Numbered from the stretch's first letter, positions 27,501-36,479 are shown. The stretch is 42,740 nt of DNA from Formosa algae (GCF_001439665.1 NZ_LMAK01000077.1:1-42740), one strand, 5' to 3'. A program made the numbers and translations. Notes: generated by a model not told the origin, from the sequence alone.

Positions 27501-28547
27501 CGCAGTAAATAAGTTTATATTTAATATTTCTGATTCTCTTCTTCCCCAAAGTTCCAAAGCCTTGGTATTCGCAATTTCAACCAAGTAATCAGGTCCACGA
27601 AAAATAGCTATGGCAACAGGTGCCTGCAAAATCATTAGGCGTAGGTTTCTTTCGTTTTCTTCTTTCTGTTCACGAGCAATAACTTCTTCGGTAATGTTTT
27701 GCAATGTACCTGTAAAGGTTATAGGCTCTTTATCTGCATTATAGATAACTTGTCCTTTGGCTCTTACAACTCTTAATTGATTGTTAGTTGGGGTGATGAT
27801 GCTGAATTGATGATCTAATTTTCCTCCTGTTGAAAATTCTAAAGCAGTTTCAATAGCAATTATTAAGGATGCTCTATCATTTTTTATTACCATGTTATAC
27901 CCCGTTTCTAAACTACATTCAGCACCTGGAGGTAAGCCATGCCATTCGTTAAATATATCATTTCCAGTGAATTTTTTCGTCACAGGGTTTATAGACCAAG
28001 TAGCGAGACCAGTAGCCTCAATAGCAAATTGAAGTTGATTTGCACTTAGTTTATATTTATTTTCGGCGCTCTTTGTATTAGTTGTGTCAGTAACTGTAAT
28101 TAAAATGCCTCCAACGTCTCCGTTTTCAATGCGTATGGGACTGTGGGTAAAATCGAAATAACACTCTACTATACATCCGTTTCGGTTAATAGGTAGCATC
28201 TGATCTGAAATTCGTACAGGATGACCATCCATTACACGATCGAATATGGGTTTTGTATTGTGCCAAGTCTCTAAAAATGTCTCTTTAGAACTTAAGCCTA
28301 AGGCATTGGGGTGCTTTGTTCCTAATATTGGCAGGTAGGCATCATTGTAGAGTTGAGTATAGTCTCTACCCCAAGCAATGTACATTCCAATTGGATTTTC
28401 CAACATTACAGAGACCATAGTTTTTAAACTTATTGGCCAATCTCTTGCGTCACCCAAAGGTGTTTTGCTCCAATCTTTTGCTCTAATATGTTTTCCCATA
28501 TCTCCACCTTCGTTTAGGAAATAGAGCGGTGCGTTTTTGTTATTCAT
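24567..28547 (-). CDS. Soluble multi-PAS sensor histidine kinase
   Basis: A 1326-residue kinase with no membrane segment. I count eight PAS units, several introduced by the phrase EESExxFRxxVxQxP: about 1-150, 165-290, 295-420, 425-550, 555-680, 685-810, 815-940 and 945-1065. A coiled linker (FTNELEYQVFQRTKELNEKN) follows, then a HisKA domain with SSHDLQEPLRKI (His near 1104), then a HATPase_c domain with NLVSNSLKF, DNGIGF and GTGIGLAIVKKIV. No receiver or output domain is fused, so the phosphate must go to separate proteins, plausibly the two receiver-only regulators next to it. PAS 3 to 6 are close relatives, suggesting internal duplication. The signal is unknown; it must be intracellular or membrane-permeant. 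Confidence 0.93.
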   Translation of the reverse strand: MNNKNAPLYFLNEGGDMGKHIRAKDWSKTPLGDARDWPISLKTMVSVMLENPIGMYIAWGRDYTQLYNDAYLPILGTKHPNALGLSSKETFLETWHNTKPIFDRVMDGHPVRISDQMLPINRNGCIVECYFDFTHSPIRIENGDVGGILITVTDTTNTKSAENKYKLSANQLQFAIEATGLATWSINPVTKKFTGNDIFNEWHGLPPGAECSLETGYNMVIKNDRASLIIAIETALEFSTGGKLDHQFSIITPTNNQLRVVRAKGQVIYNADKEPITFTGTLQNITEEVIAREQKEENERNLRLMILQAPVAIAIFRGPDYLVEIANTKALELWGRRESEILNINLFTAMPELKSQGIMEFLDGVRTTGERFNIDELPVEIMRNGKLETVYISFSYEALYDGDGKINGVMAIGVDVTNQVEARKIIEESEQSVRALVENTPFPIGVYTGKELRITFANQSIMDAWGKGNDVVGKLYTDILPEFENQHIFEQLQEVLNTGKAFHVKNKRIDLDTNGVLKSYYYNYSFTPLFDADGNVYGVMNTAAEVTELNLAKLKIEESEKRFRNSVEQAPLGIAIFRGPDFNAEMANQNYLLLVDKTEAEFIGKPLFETLPEVEDLVAPLFAETIQTGNPFYSSELLVSLKRNGKMEDVYFNLIYHPLKEENGGISGIMVVATEVTSTVKAKHLLEESERHFRNMVMQSPIPMTILKGKYHIIESANIAMFENVWRKKEKDLIGRSILDVFPELKAQKYPELLNTVYNLGISHTEKESMAFVMGDDGMRRIYFDFEYKALLEPDGETSGIMITVNDVTDKVEARQKVEEAEARSRLAAEATNLATWELDLNTRNIIHSPRLSVIFGHDESTKLTHQQMRDQIHPEDLHAVVEKAFEEALITGIYIYEARLIKPDHSFCWIRTQGKVFYDDQKRPIKKFGTLRDITKEKQHQQALSESELKFRLLADSMPQHIWTADAKGLVNYFNQSVFDYTGLTPEQINSNWLQIIHPDDQEENIKAWLNAINTGTDYLFEHRFRRYDGTYRWQLSRAIPQRDKEGEITMWVGTSTDIQDQKMFTNELEYQVFQRTKELNEKNSALEKMNKELQSFAYISSHDLQEPLRKIQILASQIMDREEQYLSDHVKDKFHRMQKSAHRMQTLIQDLLLYSRTDIKDSKFETVNLKSIIEEVEENLKEDLKLKNATFNLGQVCDIKVIHFQFRQLILNLVSNSLKFSKKDTPPQLSISCEVVKAKKLKIEMKLPRKKYCHIIFSDNGIGFDPEYSSKIFEVFQRLHGKEQYSGTGIGLAIVKKIVDNHNGIITATGVLGQGARFDIYIPA

Positions 28548-29068
28548 TTACGTGTTCATTATAAGATTGGAGCATACAGGTTTCTCTTTTTGCTTTTTAG
28601 ATTATTAGAACCTTTTGTATTACTAGCCTCAAGCATACTATATTTAAATAAACAGGAAACACTACGTTTTTGTATGTGATAGTGTACTCCTAAATCATAA
28701 AACAAGTCTACAATTAACTTAAAAAAAACAGACAATTTCCCTCGACCTTATCTGCAATAAAAATATGCAGTATGTTAAGGATGTTATATTTGTTTACTTT
28801 TATATAGCTAATTTAAAGAAAATTTAAGTCAGTTATTTTTTTTATTTAATTAAAAAGCGTGCATCTCTTGCTGTATAGATTAAGCGAAAAAATGATAGTT
28901 ATAAGAGAAATTTGAACTCTTTAAATTTTTCATATAGAAATAAGACTCCTGTAAAGTTTAGGGTGGTGATGGTTTGTATTACTATTTTGAGAAGTGAATA
29001 TAAAATAAGGTCAAACAATTATTAAAGAAAAAATCTTACATTTATCAGAACTAAAATTTCCTTTCTCA
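28548..29068. other. Intergenic region between divergent kinase and response-regulator genes
   Basis: About 520 bp, AT-rich, expected to carry both promoters. A TATATTTG at about 28780 fits a -7 element but lacks a TTG at proper distance. A short inverted repeat CTGCA...TGCAG lies near 28752. No gene was recognised. Confidence 0.45.
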
Positions 29069-29515
29069 ATGAGTGATCATTTATGTAATATTATATTAGT
29101 GGACGATGATGAGGATGACAGAATGCTTTTTAGTGAAGCCTTGGATGAATTAGTTGTAAAAGCTAATGTATTACTCTTTAAAAACGGACAGGAATTGATT
29201 GATTATCTGTTTCAAACAGACATTATATTTCCTGATTTAATATTTCTTGATGTTAATATGCCTATAAAAAATGGAATGGAATGTTTACGAGATATTCGTA
29301 ATCATCCGAAATTAAAGGATATACGAATAGCGATGTATTCTACCTCTAAGGCGGATAAAGATATTAATGAATCTTTTTCTAACGGAGCTAGTATTTACGT
29401 GAATAAGCCAAATAGTTATACTGTATTAAAAAAGACTTTAGAAAAAATTATTCAGTTTAATTGGCAAAGCCATATTGAACATTTAAGCAAAGACACTTTT
29501 CTATTTCGTATTTAA
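29069..29515 (+). CDS. Receiver-only (CheY/Rcp1-like) response regulator
   Basis: A 148-residue single receiver domain: ILVDDDEDDRMLFSEAL supplies the acidic pocket, the phosphoacceptor Asp is in IFLDVNMPIKNGMECLRDI near residue 58, AMYSTS supplies the switch Ser/Thr, and VNKPNS the conserved Lys. No output domain. It is divergent from the PAS kinase and clearly paralogous to the regulator at 23744 (shared DVNMP/DLNMP, MECL/IECL, KPNS). One may act as a phosphate sink or as an alternative output for the same kinase. Confidence 0.92.
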   Translation: MSDHLCNIILVDDDEDDRMLFSEALDELVVKANVLLFKNGQELIDYLFQTDIIFPDLIFLDVNMPIKNGMECLRDIRNHPKLKDIRIAMYSTSKADKDINESFSNGASIYVNKPNSYTVLKKTLEKIIQFNWQSHIEHLSKDTFLFRI

Positions 29516-29578
29516 TGTGTCTAGCAATACATAAAAGTCACAGTTTCCCAATACATTATATCTCAATTTCATTAATCT

Positions 29579-30154
29579 CTATCGCTTAACATCATTAATA
29601 ATCCAATGATCAATAGCATCATTATCTTTTTTATGAAGGACGACAAGATCTCCTGTGGTTTCAAAAATTACGGCTTTAATTTCAGAGAGTTTAGTTACAT
29701 TTGCTTCTCTAAGCTTTGATCGTAAGTCGCCTTCTGTTAAACGTACCGCTTCCAAGTTTTTCTTAAGAATTGTTTGCCCATCCATTATTAGTGTAGGTTG
29801 GTTATCTATTTGTTTTTCAAACCAGCTATATCTGCGTAAATATGCTGCTACTAGTTGAAGAATATAAACCATTAATAATCCTACAGCGCCTTCAAATAAA
29901 CTTACAGTTTCAGATAATATGGTAGTTGCGATAATAGAACCAACAGCCACAGTCATTGCAAAATCGAAACTGGACATTTTAGAGAAACTTCGTTTCCCGA
30001 AAATTCTAGTATACACAATTACGGCTAGATAAATACCCGTGCTGGATAAAAGTATTAAAAGAATAGACTGAAAATCGGAATCAAAAAGTCCAGTTGCTTT
30101 TTTTGCAGATTGATTAGCGATACTAGATAAATATAATAAGTTTGATGTATTCAT
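29579..30154 (-). CDS. DUF421 (YetF) family membrane protein
   Basis: A 191-residue protein. Three hydrophobic helices (about 30-50, 62-80 and 85-107) contain the family phrase SFDFAMTVAVGSIIATTIL. A cytoplasmic domain follows with QPTLIMDGQTILKKNL and LREANVTKLSEIKAVIFETTGDLVVL, characteristic of DUF421/YetF. In spore-formers, relatives act with germination or stress proteins; the biochemical role is not known. It starts 11 bp after ligD on the same strand, so it is probably the third gene of a ku-ligD operon. A second family member is at 35491. Confidence 0.9.
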   Translation of the reverse strand: MNTSNLLYLSSIANQSAKKATGLFDSDFQSILLILLSSTGIYLAVIVYTRIFGKRSFSKMSSFDFAMTVAVGSIIATTILSETVSLFEGAVGLLMVYILQLVAAYLRRYSWFEKQIDNQPTLIMDGQTILKKNLEAVRLTEGDLRSKLREANVTKLSEIKAVIFETTGDLVVLHKKDNDAIDHWIINDVKR

Positions 30155-30165
30155 AAGGTATTCAT

Positions 30166-32598
30166 TTAAAATTTTGTCTGCGTTAGATTATCTAATGCTT
30201 TTTCCATATCAATGCCTTTATCCAGAATATTTAAAAAAGTATCAGGTTTATTTTTGAACAATTTGGGCACAGTGGTTATGGTATAATCTTCAATTTTTAG
30301 TTTGGTATTCACATCTTTCCAGTCTATTGGAGTCGATACTGTAGCATTTGCTTTGGCTCTTAAGCTAAACGCTGATGCTATAGTTTGTCCTTTTCGGTTT
30401 TGTAAATAATCTAAATAAATTTTAGGACCTCTTTTTTTTATTGCACGTTCTAATGTGGTTAATCCGGGGAGTTGTTCTTGGATATAATAGCACAGCAGTT
30501 TAGTGAAATCTCGTGCTTCCTTATACGTGTATTTTCCACCTAAAGGAATATAAATATGGAGTCCAGATGCACCAGAAGTTTTACAATACCCTTTAATATG
30601 AGCGCTGTCAAGTACCAATTTTGCAGCTTGGGCCGTTTCAACAATCTGTTCAAAAGTGTTTTGATCTGAAGGGTCTAAATCGATAATGGTATAGTCTGGA
30701 TAATCTAATTGGTAAATTGTGGAATGCCAAGGATGTAATTCAATACAACCCAAGTTATTCATATAGGTTAACGTAGCCTGATCTTGGCACAGTAAATAGT
30801 TGATATCACGTTCGGCCGACTTGGAATGGATTTTAAAAGTATCTATCCATTCGGGTAAATGGGTGTTATCTTTTTGGTAAAAAGAAGATCCGTTAATACC
30901 ATTGGGATGCCGATGTAAACTTTGAGGTCTGTCTTTTAAATAGGGCAGGATATAATCCGACATTTTTATATAATAATCCAACACGTCAAATTTGGTCAAT
31001 TGTGCATCGGGCCAATACATTTTATCAAGATTAGAAACCGGTACCTGAATAGAATCAATCTCTAACGTCGTGTCAGAAGAGGGAGTCGTTTTTTTGAGCG
31101 GGAGCTCTTGGTGTTCTTTGTGACTTTTAACCGGAACAGACTTATTTTCTCGCATCCGTAAAAATACAGGATGTCTCATCACACCGCTTTTTGTCCATGC
31201 CGTAAATTTTACTTCGCATATTAATTTGGGAATCATCCAATGCGCGATTCTGCCTTTTAAATGTTGTAAAATTTTAAATGTGGCTGTATCCGTTAAATAG
31301 GGCTCAAATTGTTGATGTAACGCCTTAATTTGTTGGGATGAAAATCCAGAGCCACACGTCCCCACATAGATTAATTCTTCATCTTCAATCATTCCCAAAA
31401 TTAAGGATGCAAACTGTCTAGAGCTGTTTTTAGATTCTGTATACCCACAAATAAGGGTGTCAATAGTTTCAATATTTTTAAATTTAAGCCATTCTGGGGT
31501 TCTAAGGTTTGTATAATATTTAGAGGTTGCCTTTTTAGCCATAACACCTTCCATTCCAAGCTTTATTGCTCTGTCGTACACTGTTTTCCCCATTCCAACA
31601 ATATGGTCGCAGTAGGTTATATGATTAGACTCTGGTAATAATGCTTTAAGTAATTTCTTTCTATCTAGTAACGGTAAGTCTGTTGTACTATGACCGTTAA
31701 GGTATAACAAGTCGAAAACAAAGTAATTAAGATGACCCTTCGTTGTTTTTGGATCGTAATTTTGAAGGGCGTTAAATTGAGGAATACCCTCGCTATTTAA
31801 TATAACGATTTCTCCATCCAAAATAGCGGTATGCTCGATCGCTTCTAACTCGTCATGAATGATTTTAAAAGTTGAATTTAAAGATATTCCGTTTCGTGAA
31901 TAGAGTGAGACTGTATCAGAATCTACATTGGCCAAAGCGCGATAGCCATCATACTTTAATTCGTAAATCCAGTTCTTATCATTAAAGACGTCCTTTGCTG
32001 GTGAGGCCAGCATTGGTTTTATAATGGATTTTAAATGGGGTTCGGACGTGTTCTTGGTGACATGTGGTTTAAAATTTTCAACGACATAATCTTCAGCATC
32101 ATAAAGTAAGTTTGTAGCGTACTCATCTTTATGCTTAATAAACAACCACTGATTTTGTTTGTGCGTGGAGCTAGAGCGAACCAATGTAAACATACCCTTT
32201 ATTTTGTCTCCTCTAAAAACAAGTTTCAATGTCCCTTTTAAATAATCCGAAGTCAGGTTGTCATTATCGTATAAACTTTCAAAAGTGCCTTCATCCCAAA
32301 TAGTCATTTTACCAGCACCATAATTGCCCTTTGGTATTACGCCTTGAAAAGAAAGATAAGATACCGGATGGTCTTCCGTGTGAATTGCCAATCGTTTCGC
32401 TTCAGGATTCATAGAAGGGCCTTTGGGAATAGCCCAACTTTTTAGGACACCCTCCATTTCTAGTCTTAAATCATAATGTAAATGACTTGCGCGATGTCTT
32501 TGTATTACAAATCTGTATTTGTTTTCAGAATTGTAAACATCTTGAGGTTCTGGCGTGTTTTTAAAAGTGCGCTTTTTTCTATATTCATCAAGACTCAT
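30166..32598 (-). CDS. ligD: ATP-dependent DNA ligase D (NHEJ), PE-ligase-polymerase order
   Basis: An 810-residue end-joining enzyme with three catalytic modules. Residues ~25-160 are the 3'-phosphoesterase (RHRASHLHYDLRLEMEG, AIPKGPSMNP). Residues ~190-500 are the ATP-dependent ligase with nucleotidyl Lys near 214 in LKYDGYRA, plus the OB domain (MIPKLICEVKF). Residues ~520-800 are the primase-like polymerase with DLDPSD near 638 and SGLHIYIPL. With Ku it repairs double-strand breaks without a template, trimming and filling ends. It starts six bases downstream of ku. The PE-LIG-POL order is that seen in Pseudomonas rather than in mycobacteria. Confidence 0.96.
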   Translation of the reverse strand: MSLDEYRKKRTFKNTPEPQDVYNSENKYRFVIQRHRASHLHYDLRLEMEGVLKSWAIPKGPSMNPEAKRLAIHTEDHPVSYLSFQGVIPKGNYGAGKMTIWDEGTFESLYDNDNLTSDYLKGTLKLVFRGDKIKGMFTLVRSSSTHKQNQWLFIKHKDEYATNLLYDAEDYVVENFKPHVTKNTSEPHLKSIIKPMLASPAKDVFNDKNWIYELKYDGYRALANVDSDTVSLYSRNGISLNSTFKIIHDELEAIEHTAILDGEIVILNSEGIPQFNALQNYDPKTTKGHLNYFVFDLLYLNGHSTTDLPLLDRKKLLKALLPESNHITYCDHIVGMGKTVYDRAIKLGMEGVMAKKATSKYYTNLRTPEWLKFKNIETIDTLICGYTESKNSSRQFASLILGMIEDEELIYVGTCGSGFSSQQIKALHQQFEPYLTDTATFKILQHLKGRIAHWMIPKLICEVKFTAWTKSGVMRHPVFLRMRENKSVPVKSHKEHQELPLKKTTPSSDTTLEIDSIQVPVSNLDKMYWPDAQLTKFDVLDYYIKMSDYILPYLKDRPQSLHRHPNGINGSSFYQKDNTHLPEWIDTFKIHSKSAERDINYLLCQDQATLTYMNNLGCIELHPWHSTIYQLDYPDYTIIDLDPSDQNTFEQIVETAQAAKLVLDSAHIKGYCKTSGASGLHIYIPLGGKYTYKEARDFTKLLCYYIQEQLPGLTTLERAIKKRGPKIYLDYLQNRKGQTIASAFSLRAKANATVSTPIDWKDVNTKLKIEDYTITTVPKLFKNKPDTFLNILDKGIDMEKALDNLTQTKF

Positions 32599-32604
32599 AG
32601 TTTA

Positions 32605-33378
32605 TTAAGATGCTTTCTTTTTCTTTTGTTCTAGACTCGCTTTTAATTTAGCCATTAAATCTTTTGCGGCGGTTGGTTCTGTTTCAACTTTTTCAGATTT
32701 AATTGTTTTACCGGTGGCTTTAGATTCTATAATTTTTAGTAATTGCGAATTATAGATGTCTTTGTACTTAGTAAAATTGAATGTAGTCGTGTAATTTTCA
32801 ATAAGAGATTCAGCCATTGCAATTTCTTTGGCCACATTTTTTGTTTTCGGTACTTTAATTCCTTTAGTGTCTCTTATTTCATCATCGAACCTTATAACAT
32901 GAAGCACCATTACATTTTTATACACACCAATTAAACACAAATTTTCCTTTTGGCGCATTACAAAAGTTGCAACGCCTAATTTACCCGTCTTTTTCAAGGC
33001 TTCACGAAGTAAATTATAAGCTTTGCCACCTTCCTTTTGAGGTTCTAGATAGTAGGGTTTTTTAAAAAGTACATCGGCTACCTCCGTTTCTTCAACAAAT
33101 TCTTCGATATCTATAGTCTTACTTTTTTTTACATTGGCATTTTCAAAATCTTCTTTTTCAAGAACCACATAGCCTTCATCCTTTTTATAGCCTTTTACAA
33201 TGTCTTTCCATTCGACTTCCTTACCTGTTTTTTCATTGACGCGCTTGTAGCGAATGCGTTCGCCATCATGTTTGTCAAGCATATCCAGATCCAAGGCTCT
33301 ATCCTCTGAAGCAGAATACATTTTTATAGGTATTGATACTAGGCCGAAGCTTATTGATCCATTCCATACTGACCTCAT
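32605..33378 (-). CDS. ku: Ku protein, non-homologous end joining
   Basis: A 257-residue bacterial Ku. It opens with the signature SVWNGSISFGLVSIPIKMYSA and has RIRYKRVNEKTGKEV and the ring-forming core (YVVLEKEDFENANVKKSKTIDIEEFV). A Lys-rich C-terminal tail (LMAKLKASLEQKKKKAS) is typical and helps recruit LigD or DNA. It forms a dimeric ring on DNA ends. It is the first gene of the ku-ligD-yetF run; the 308-bp region upstream is shared with the divergent DUF892 gene. Confidence 0.96.
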   Translation of the reverse strand: MRSVWNGSISFGLVSIPIKMYSASEDRALDLDMLDKHDGERIRYKRVNEKTGKEVEWKDIVKGYKKDEGYVVLEKEDFENANVKKSKTIDIEEFVEETEVADVLFKKPYYLEPQKEGGKAYNLLREALKKTGKLGVATFVMRQKENLCLIGVYKNVMVLHVIRFDDEIRDTKGIKVPKTKNVAKEIAMAESLIENYTTTFNFTKYKDIYNSQLLKIIESKATGKTIKSEKVETEPTAAKDLMAKLKASLEQKKKKAS

Positions 33379-33686
33379 AATGTTATGTTTTTTATTAATA
33401 TATAAATCATTAATTGAATTTTATAGCATCATATATAGCGCAAAGTCACGCTAATATTATGGTGTATACCTATGGTTTTTCAATGTGTTATTCTCCTTTT
33501 AAAATTAGAATATGGAAGCATTTTAAATTAACTCAACTGATTTTTTTTATATCGGTATCGGATTTCTAATGATTTGATTTAGTGTGTGCTGAGGTAAAAT
33601 CATTTGAGTTAAGAATTTTATTTTTGAGATTAATGGAGACGTCTTTTTGAAAATAATTTTACAGTATTAATTAAAAACAAAAAACC
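33379..33686. other. Divergent intergenic region between ku and the DUF892 gene
   Basis: 308 bp, AT-rich, should hold both promoters. TATTTTTG at 33619-33626 matches a -7 element for the plus-strand gene, but the nearest TTG is only 12 bases upstream, so it is not a full match. A short inverted repeat TAGCG...CGCTA lies near 33437. Confidence 0.4.
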
Positions 33687-34172
33687 ATGAAGACATTAAA
33701 AGATTTATTCGAACACCAGTTAAAAGATTTATATAGTGCAGAAAGCCAATTAATTGAAGCACTCCCTAAAGTCGCGAAAAAAGCAAATGACAGTAAGTTA
33801 AAAGAAGCCTTTGAAAGCCATTTAGAAGAAACTAAAGGTCATAAAAAAAGACTTGAGGAAATTTGTGATGCATTAGACATTTCTGCTACGGGAGAAACGT
33901 GTAAAGCCATGAAAGGCTTAATTAAAGAAACTGAAAGTTTTATGGATGAAGCAGATGCCAAAGAGGTAATGGATGCAGGTCTTATAGCAGAAGCGCAACG
34001 TGTAGAACACTATGAGATTTCTGGTTATGGTACTGCGGTTCGTTATGCTAAAGAATTGGGGTATAATGATATTGCTTCAAAATTGCAAAAAACACTAGAC
34101 GAAGAGTATGACGCAGATAATAAGTTAGATAAATTAGCAGAAAGTAGACTTAATGAAAAAGCGATGAGCTAA
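33687..34172 (+). CDS. DUF892 ferritin-like protein (YciE/YciF type)
   Basis: A 161-residue all-helical protein of the YciE/YciF (DUF892) family, a four-helix ferritin-like bundle. Seen are LKDLFEHQLKDLYSAESQLIEALPKVAKKA, ESHLEETKGHKKRLEEI and AEAQRVEHYEISGYGTAVRYAKELG, with the Glu and His residues that line the putative metal site. Members are induced by osmotic or oxidative stress in enterobacteria; the catalytic role is unproven. It is divergent from ku and lies upstream of the SDR gene, consistent with a stress cluster. Confidence 0.93.
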   Translation: MKTLKDLFEHQLKDLYSAESQLIEALPKVAKKANDSKLKEAFESHLEETKGHKKRLEEICDALDISATGETCKAMKGLIKETESFMDEADAKEVMDAGLIAEAQRVEHYEISGYGTAVRYAKELGYNDIASKLQKTLDEEYDADNKLDKLAESRLNEKAMS

Positions 34173-34190
34173 TTTAATGCGTAGACATAT

Positions 34191-34245
34191 GGCCTATAAT
34201 TAGATACTGTTTACCTCAGTTTATCATTAAATAGGCCGTTTTTTT
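34191..34245 (+). terminator. Possible long-loop terminator of the DUF892 gene
   Basis: GGCCTAT (34191-34197) can pair with ATAGGCC (34231-34237), followed by G and eight T. The 33-base loop makes it weaker than the hairpin at 34260. Confidence 0.45.
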
Positions 34246-34259
34246 TAAATACATTATTT

Positions 34260-34291
34260 ATTAACCGCTTAAATCTAAGCGGTTAATTTTT
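34260..34291 (+). terminator. Intrinsic terminator downstream of the DUF892 gene
   Basis: TTAACCGCTTA (34261-34271) pairs with TAAGCGGTTAA (34276-34286) around AATC, followed by a five-base T-run. Confidence 0.8.
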
Positions 34292-34616
34292 GCGTTTTGA
34301 AGAGGTGTTTATTTTAAATCAGCTTCATTATTAATATTATTAATTACATAGTTCTATTTTAAAGCAGGAGGTAAGGAGCTAAATAAGGTTTTTAAGTTAA
34401 TTGTATGAAATTCAGTTTATTATATTTTGCTTTATTATTCCTTGTTTTTTGTATAGTCGTTTAATCGTTATAATTAAAGCGTTTGATAAGTCAAGTGTAT
34501 TTCTAGTTCATCTATTAGATTGTGGGTGGCAGTTTTTGAGTTAATTTTTAATTTGAAAAGGTTCGTGTGTATTTAGTTTAAGTTTTTAATTTGAAAAAAC
34601 CATAAATTTAAAAGCT
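34292..34616. other. Intergenic region upstream of the SDR gene
   Basis: About 325 bp. It holds a purine-rich stretch with two AGGAG-like motifs (34365-34380), a 19-codon hydrophobic frame starting at ATG 34405, and two similar AT-rich blocks containing TTTTTAATTTGAAAA near 34541 and 34584. None is convincing as a gene or a complete promoter. Confidence 0.4.
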
Positions 34617-35462
34617 ATGACTAAAAAGGATTTTCCAGAGCAAGACCAAACACAACCTGGTGAAGCACATAAAATGATGCCGCAGCCTACTCTGATACGA
34701 CAAAATTATAAAGGTTCGGGTAAGTTAAAAGATAAAGTCGCCTTAGTTACTGGTGGCGATAGTGGAATAGGGGCTAGCGCTGTATTGCACTTTGCAAAAG
34801 AAGGCGCTAATATTGTTATTGTGTATTTAGAAGAAACAAAAGACGCAGAAGCAATTCATGCGGAAGTCGAGAACATGGGGCGTAAATGTTTACTCATTAA
34901 AACGGATGTATCTGATGCCGTTAATTGTGAACATTGCGTTCAAGCCTGTATTGAGGAATATGGTCAATTAAACATAGTGGTTAATAATGCGGCCATGCAA
35001 TTTCCACAAGATGCTTTACAGGATATATCCAAAAATCAATTACATAAAACATTCGAGACCAATATTTATCCATATTTCTATTTAACTAAAGCCGCTTTAG
35101 ATCACTTAACGGCAGGCGATACCATTATAAATACCAGTTCGGTTACAGCCTATAGAGGGAGCCAACATTTGGTAGATTACGCTAGTACGAAAGGGGCAAT
35201 AGTAGGTTTTACCAGATCGTTGTCGGCACAATTGGCTCCTAAAAATATCCGTGTTAATGGTGTGGCTCCTGGTCCGATTTGGACACCATTAATCCCTTCG
35301 AGTTTTGATGATGTATCTGAATTTGGACAAGATACGCCTTTAGCTAGAGCAGGGCAACCCAGTGAAGTTGGTCCCGCATATGTATTCTTAGCTAGTGAAG
35401 ATAGCAGTTATATTACGGGGCAATTCATTCACGTTAATGGGGGTGAAATTATAGGGGGATAA
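34617..35462 (+). CDS. Short-chain dehydrogenase/reductase, YghA-like
   Basis: A 281-residue NAD(P)-dependent oxidoreductase. An N-terminal extension of ~40 residues (MPQPTLIRQNYKGSGKLKDK) is typical of the YghA/YhdF-like stress SDRs. The Rossmann motif TGGDSGIG is near 45, the NNAAMQ motif near 125, catalytic Ser in INTSSVTAY, and YxxxK in YASTKGA near 187. It reduces a carbonyl or oxidises an alcohol; the substrate cannot be named. It starts after a terminator and a long leader, and is followed 28 bp later by a YetF-type gene on the same strand. Confidence 0.93.
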   Translation: MTKKDFPEQDQTQPGEAHKMMPQPTLIRQNYKGSGKLKDKVALVTGGDSGIGASAVLHFAKEGANIVIVYLEETKDAEAIHAEVENMGRKCLLIKTDVSDAVNCEHCVQACIEEYGQLNIVVNNAAMQFPQDALQDISKNQLHKTFETNIYPYFYLTKAALDHLTAGDTIINTSSVTAYRGSQHLVDYASTKGAIVGFTRSLSAQLAPKNIRVNGVAPGPIWTPLIPSSFDDVSEFGQDTPLARAGQPSEVGPAYVFLASEDSSYITGQFIHVNGGEIIGG

Positions 35463-35490
35463 CAATCATTAATTTAATACATGGTGTATT

Positions 35491-36075
35491 ATGATGGATT
35501 CAAATGACTATTCGTTTGATATATTAAACATGTTATTTGGGGATTATGACTTGCTGATATATGTCGAAATTATAATCCGCGTTCTTATCATTTTAAGCTA
35601 TACCATGCTTATTATCAATTGGATAGGGAAGCGTGTTGTGGGCGGTTTAGGTAGTGCCGACACTTTAATAGTTGTAGGTATGGGAAGTGCTGTTGGAGAT
35701 AGCATGTTTTATCCATCTATTCCATTAACGGTGGCTTTGTTGGTTATCACTTTAATTGGTGGCTTACAAAAGCTATATGTTCATTTATCCATTAAATCTG
35801 AATCGGTTAGAAAAAAAACACATCCAAAAGTTATGAAACTTGTAGAATCAGGCGCATTACTTTACGATAACTTTTCCGATGATCAGATTGATAAATTCGA
35901 AGTGTATATGCTGTTAAGAGAAGCAGGAATTAAATATTTGTCAGAAGTCGAACATGCCTATTATGAACAATCAGGGAATCTGAGTATCTATAAATATGAG
36001 AACCCTAAATTAGAGCACTCCATTCTGCCTGAGGATTTACCTAATCATGAAAAATTCCCCCACAATAAATTCTAG
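35491..36075 (+). CDS. DUF421 (YetF) family membrane protein, second copy
   Basis: A 194-residue protein with three N-terminal helices (about 23-45, 58-72 and 76-94) carrying GSADTLIVVGMGSAVGDSMF, which corresponds to the DUF421 phrase DFAMTVAVGS in its paralogue at 29579. A cytoplasmic domain follows (KVMKLVESGALLYDNFSDDQIDKFEVYMLLREAGIKYLSEVEHAYYE). It is more divergent than the first copy. It is probably co-transcribed with the SDR gene 28 bp upstream. Confidence 0.87.
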   Translation: MMDSNDYSFDILNMLFGDYDLLIYVEIIIRVLIILSYTMLIINWIGKRVVGGLGSADTLIVVGMGSAVGDSMFYPSIPLTVALLVITLIGGLQKLYVHLSIKSESVRKKTHPKVMKLVESGALLYDNFSDDQIDKFEVYMLLREAGIKYLSEVEHAYYEQSGNLSIYKYENPKLEHSILPEDLPNHEKFPHNKF

Positions 36076-36142
36076 GCCTATTTTCTGTTCTAGTGAAGCA
36101 TTAGTCTCTATATAAAGAGAGAATATTCTTATTTCTAAAGTA

Positions 36143-36256
36143 ATGAGTGGCCATATTCTATACCAAAAAGAAAACACAAAGTATGAAGTTTTAGGTTGGT
36201 TAGTACACTTTTTTATAGGAGGATTCTTTTTAATAATTTATACCACTAAAAGTTGA
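36143..36256 (+). CDS. Possible 37-residue single-span membrane protein
   Basis: ATG at 36143 and TGA at 36254-36256. The product begins MSGHILYQKENTKYEVLG, then a hydrophobic stretch WLVHFFIGGFFLIIYT, ending TKS. The polar N-terminus plus one plausible membrane helix looks protein-like, and it follows the YetF gene on the same strand at 67 bp. It is short enough to be chance, and no family is recognised. The rest of the 36076-36479 gap shows nothing else. Confidence 0.35.
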   Translation: MSGHILYQKENTKYEVLGWLVHFFIGGFFLIIYTTKS

Positions 36257-36479
36257 TGAGACTATATTTTCAAAAGTAATTACTGCATCATCGATGAGCA
36301 TAACGTTACGTACACAAACTATTAAATAAAACATAAATTACTTAGTAATAATGTTGTGTCAATCACATGATATTTATATGGTTACACAGGGTGTTAGCGT
36401 ATCGTGTACTAATGAAAGGTTATACCAATTTAGCCTATTTTAATTCCATTTAATTAAGTGAAAATCACCTGAATTTTCA

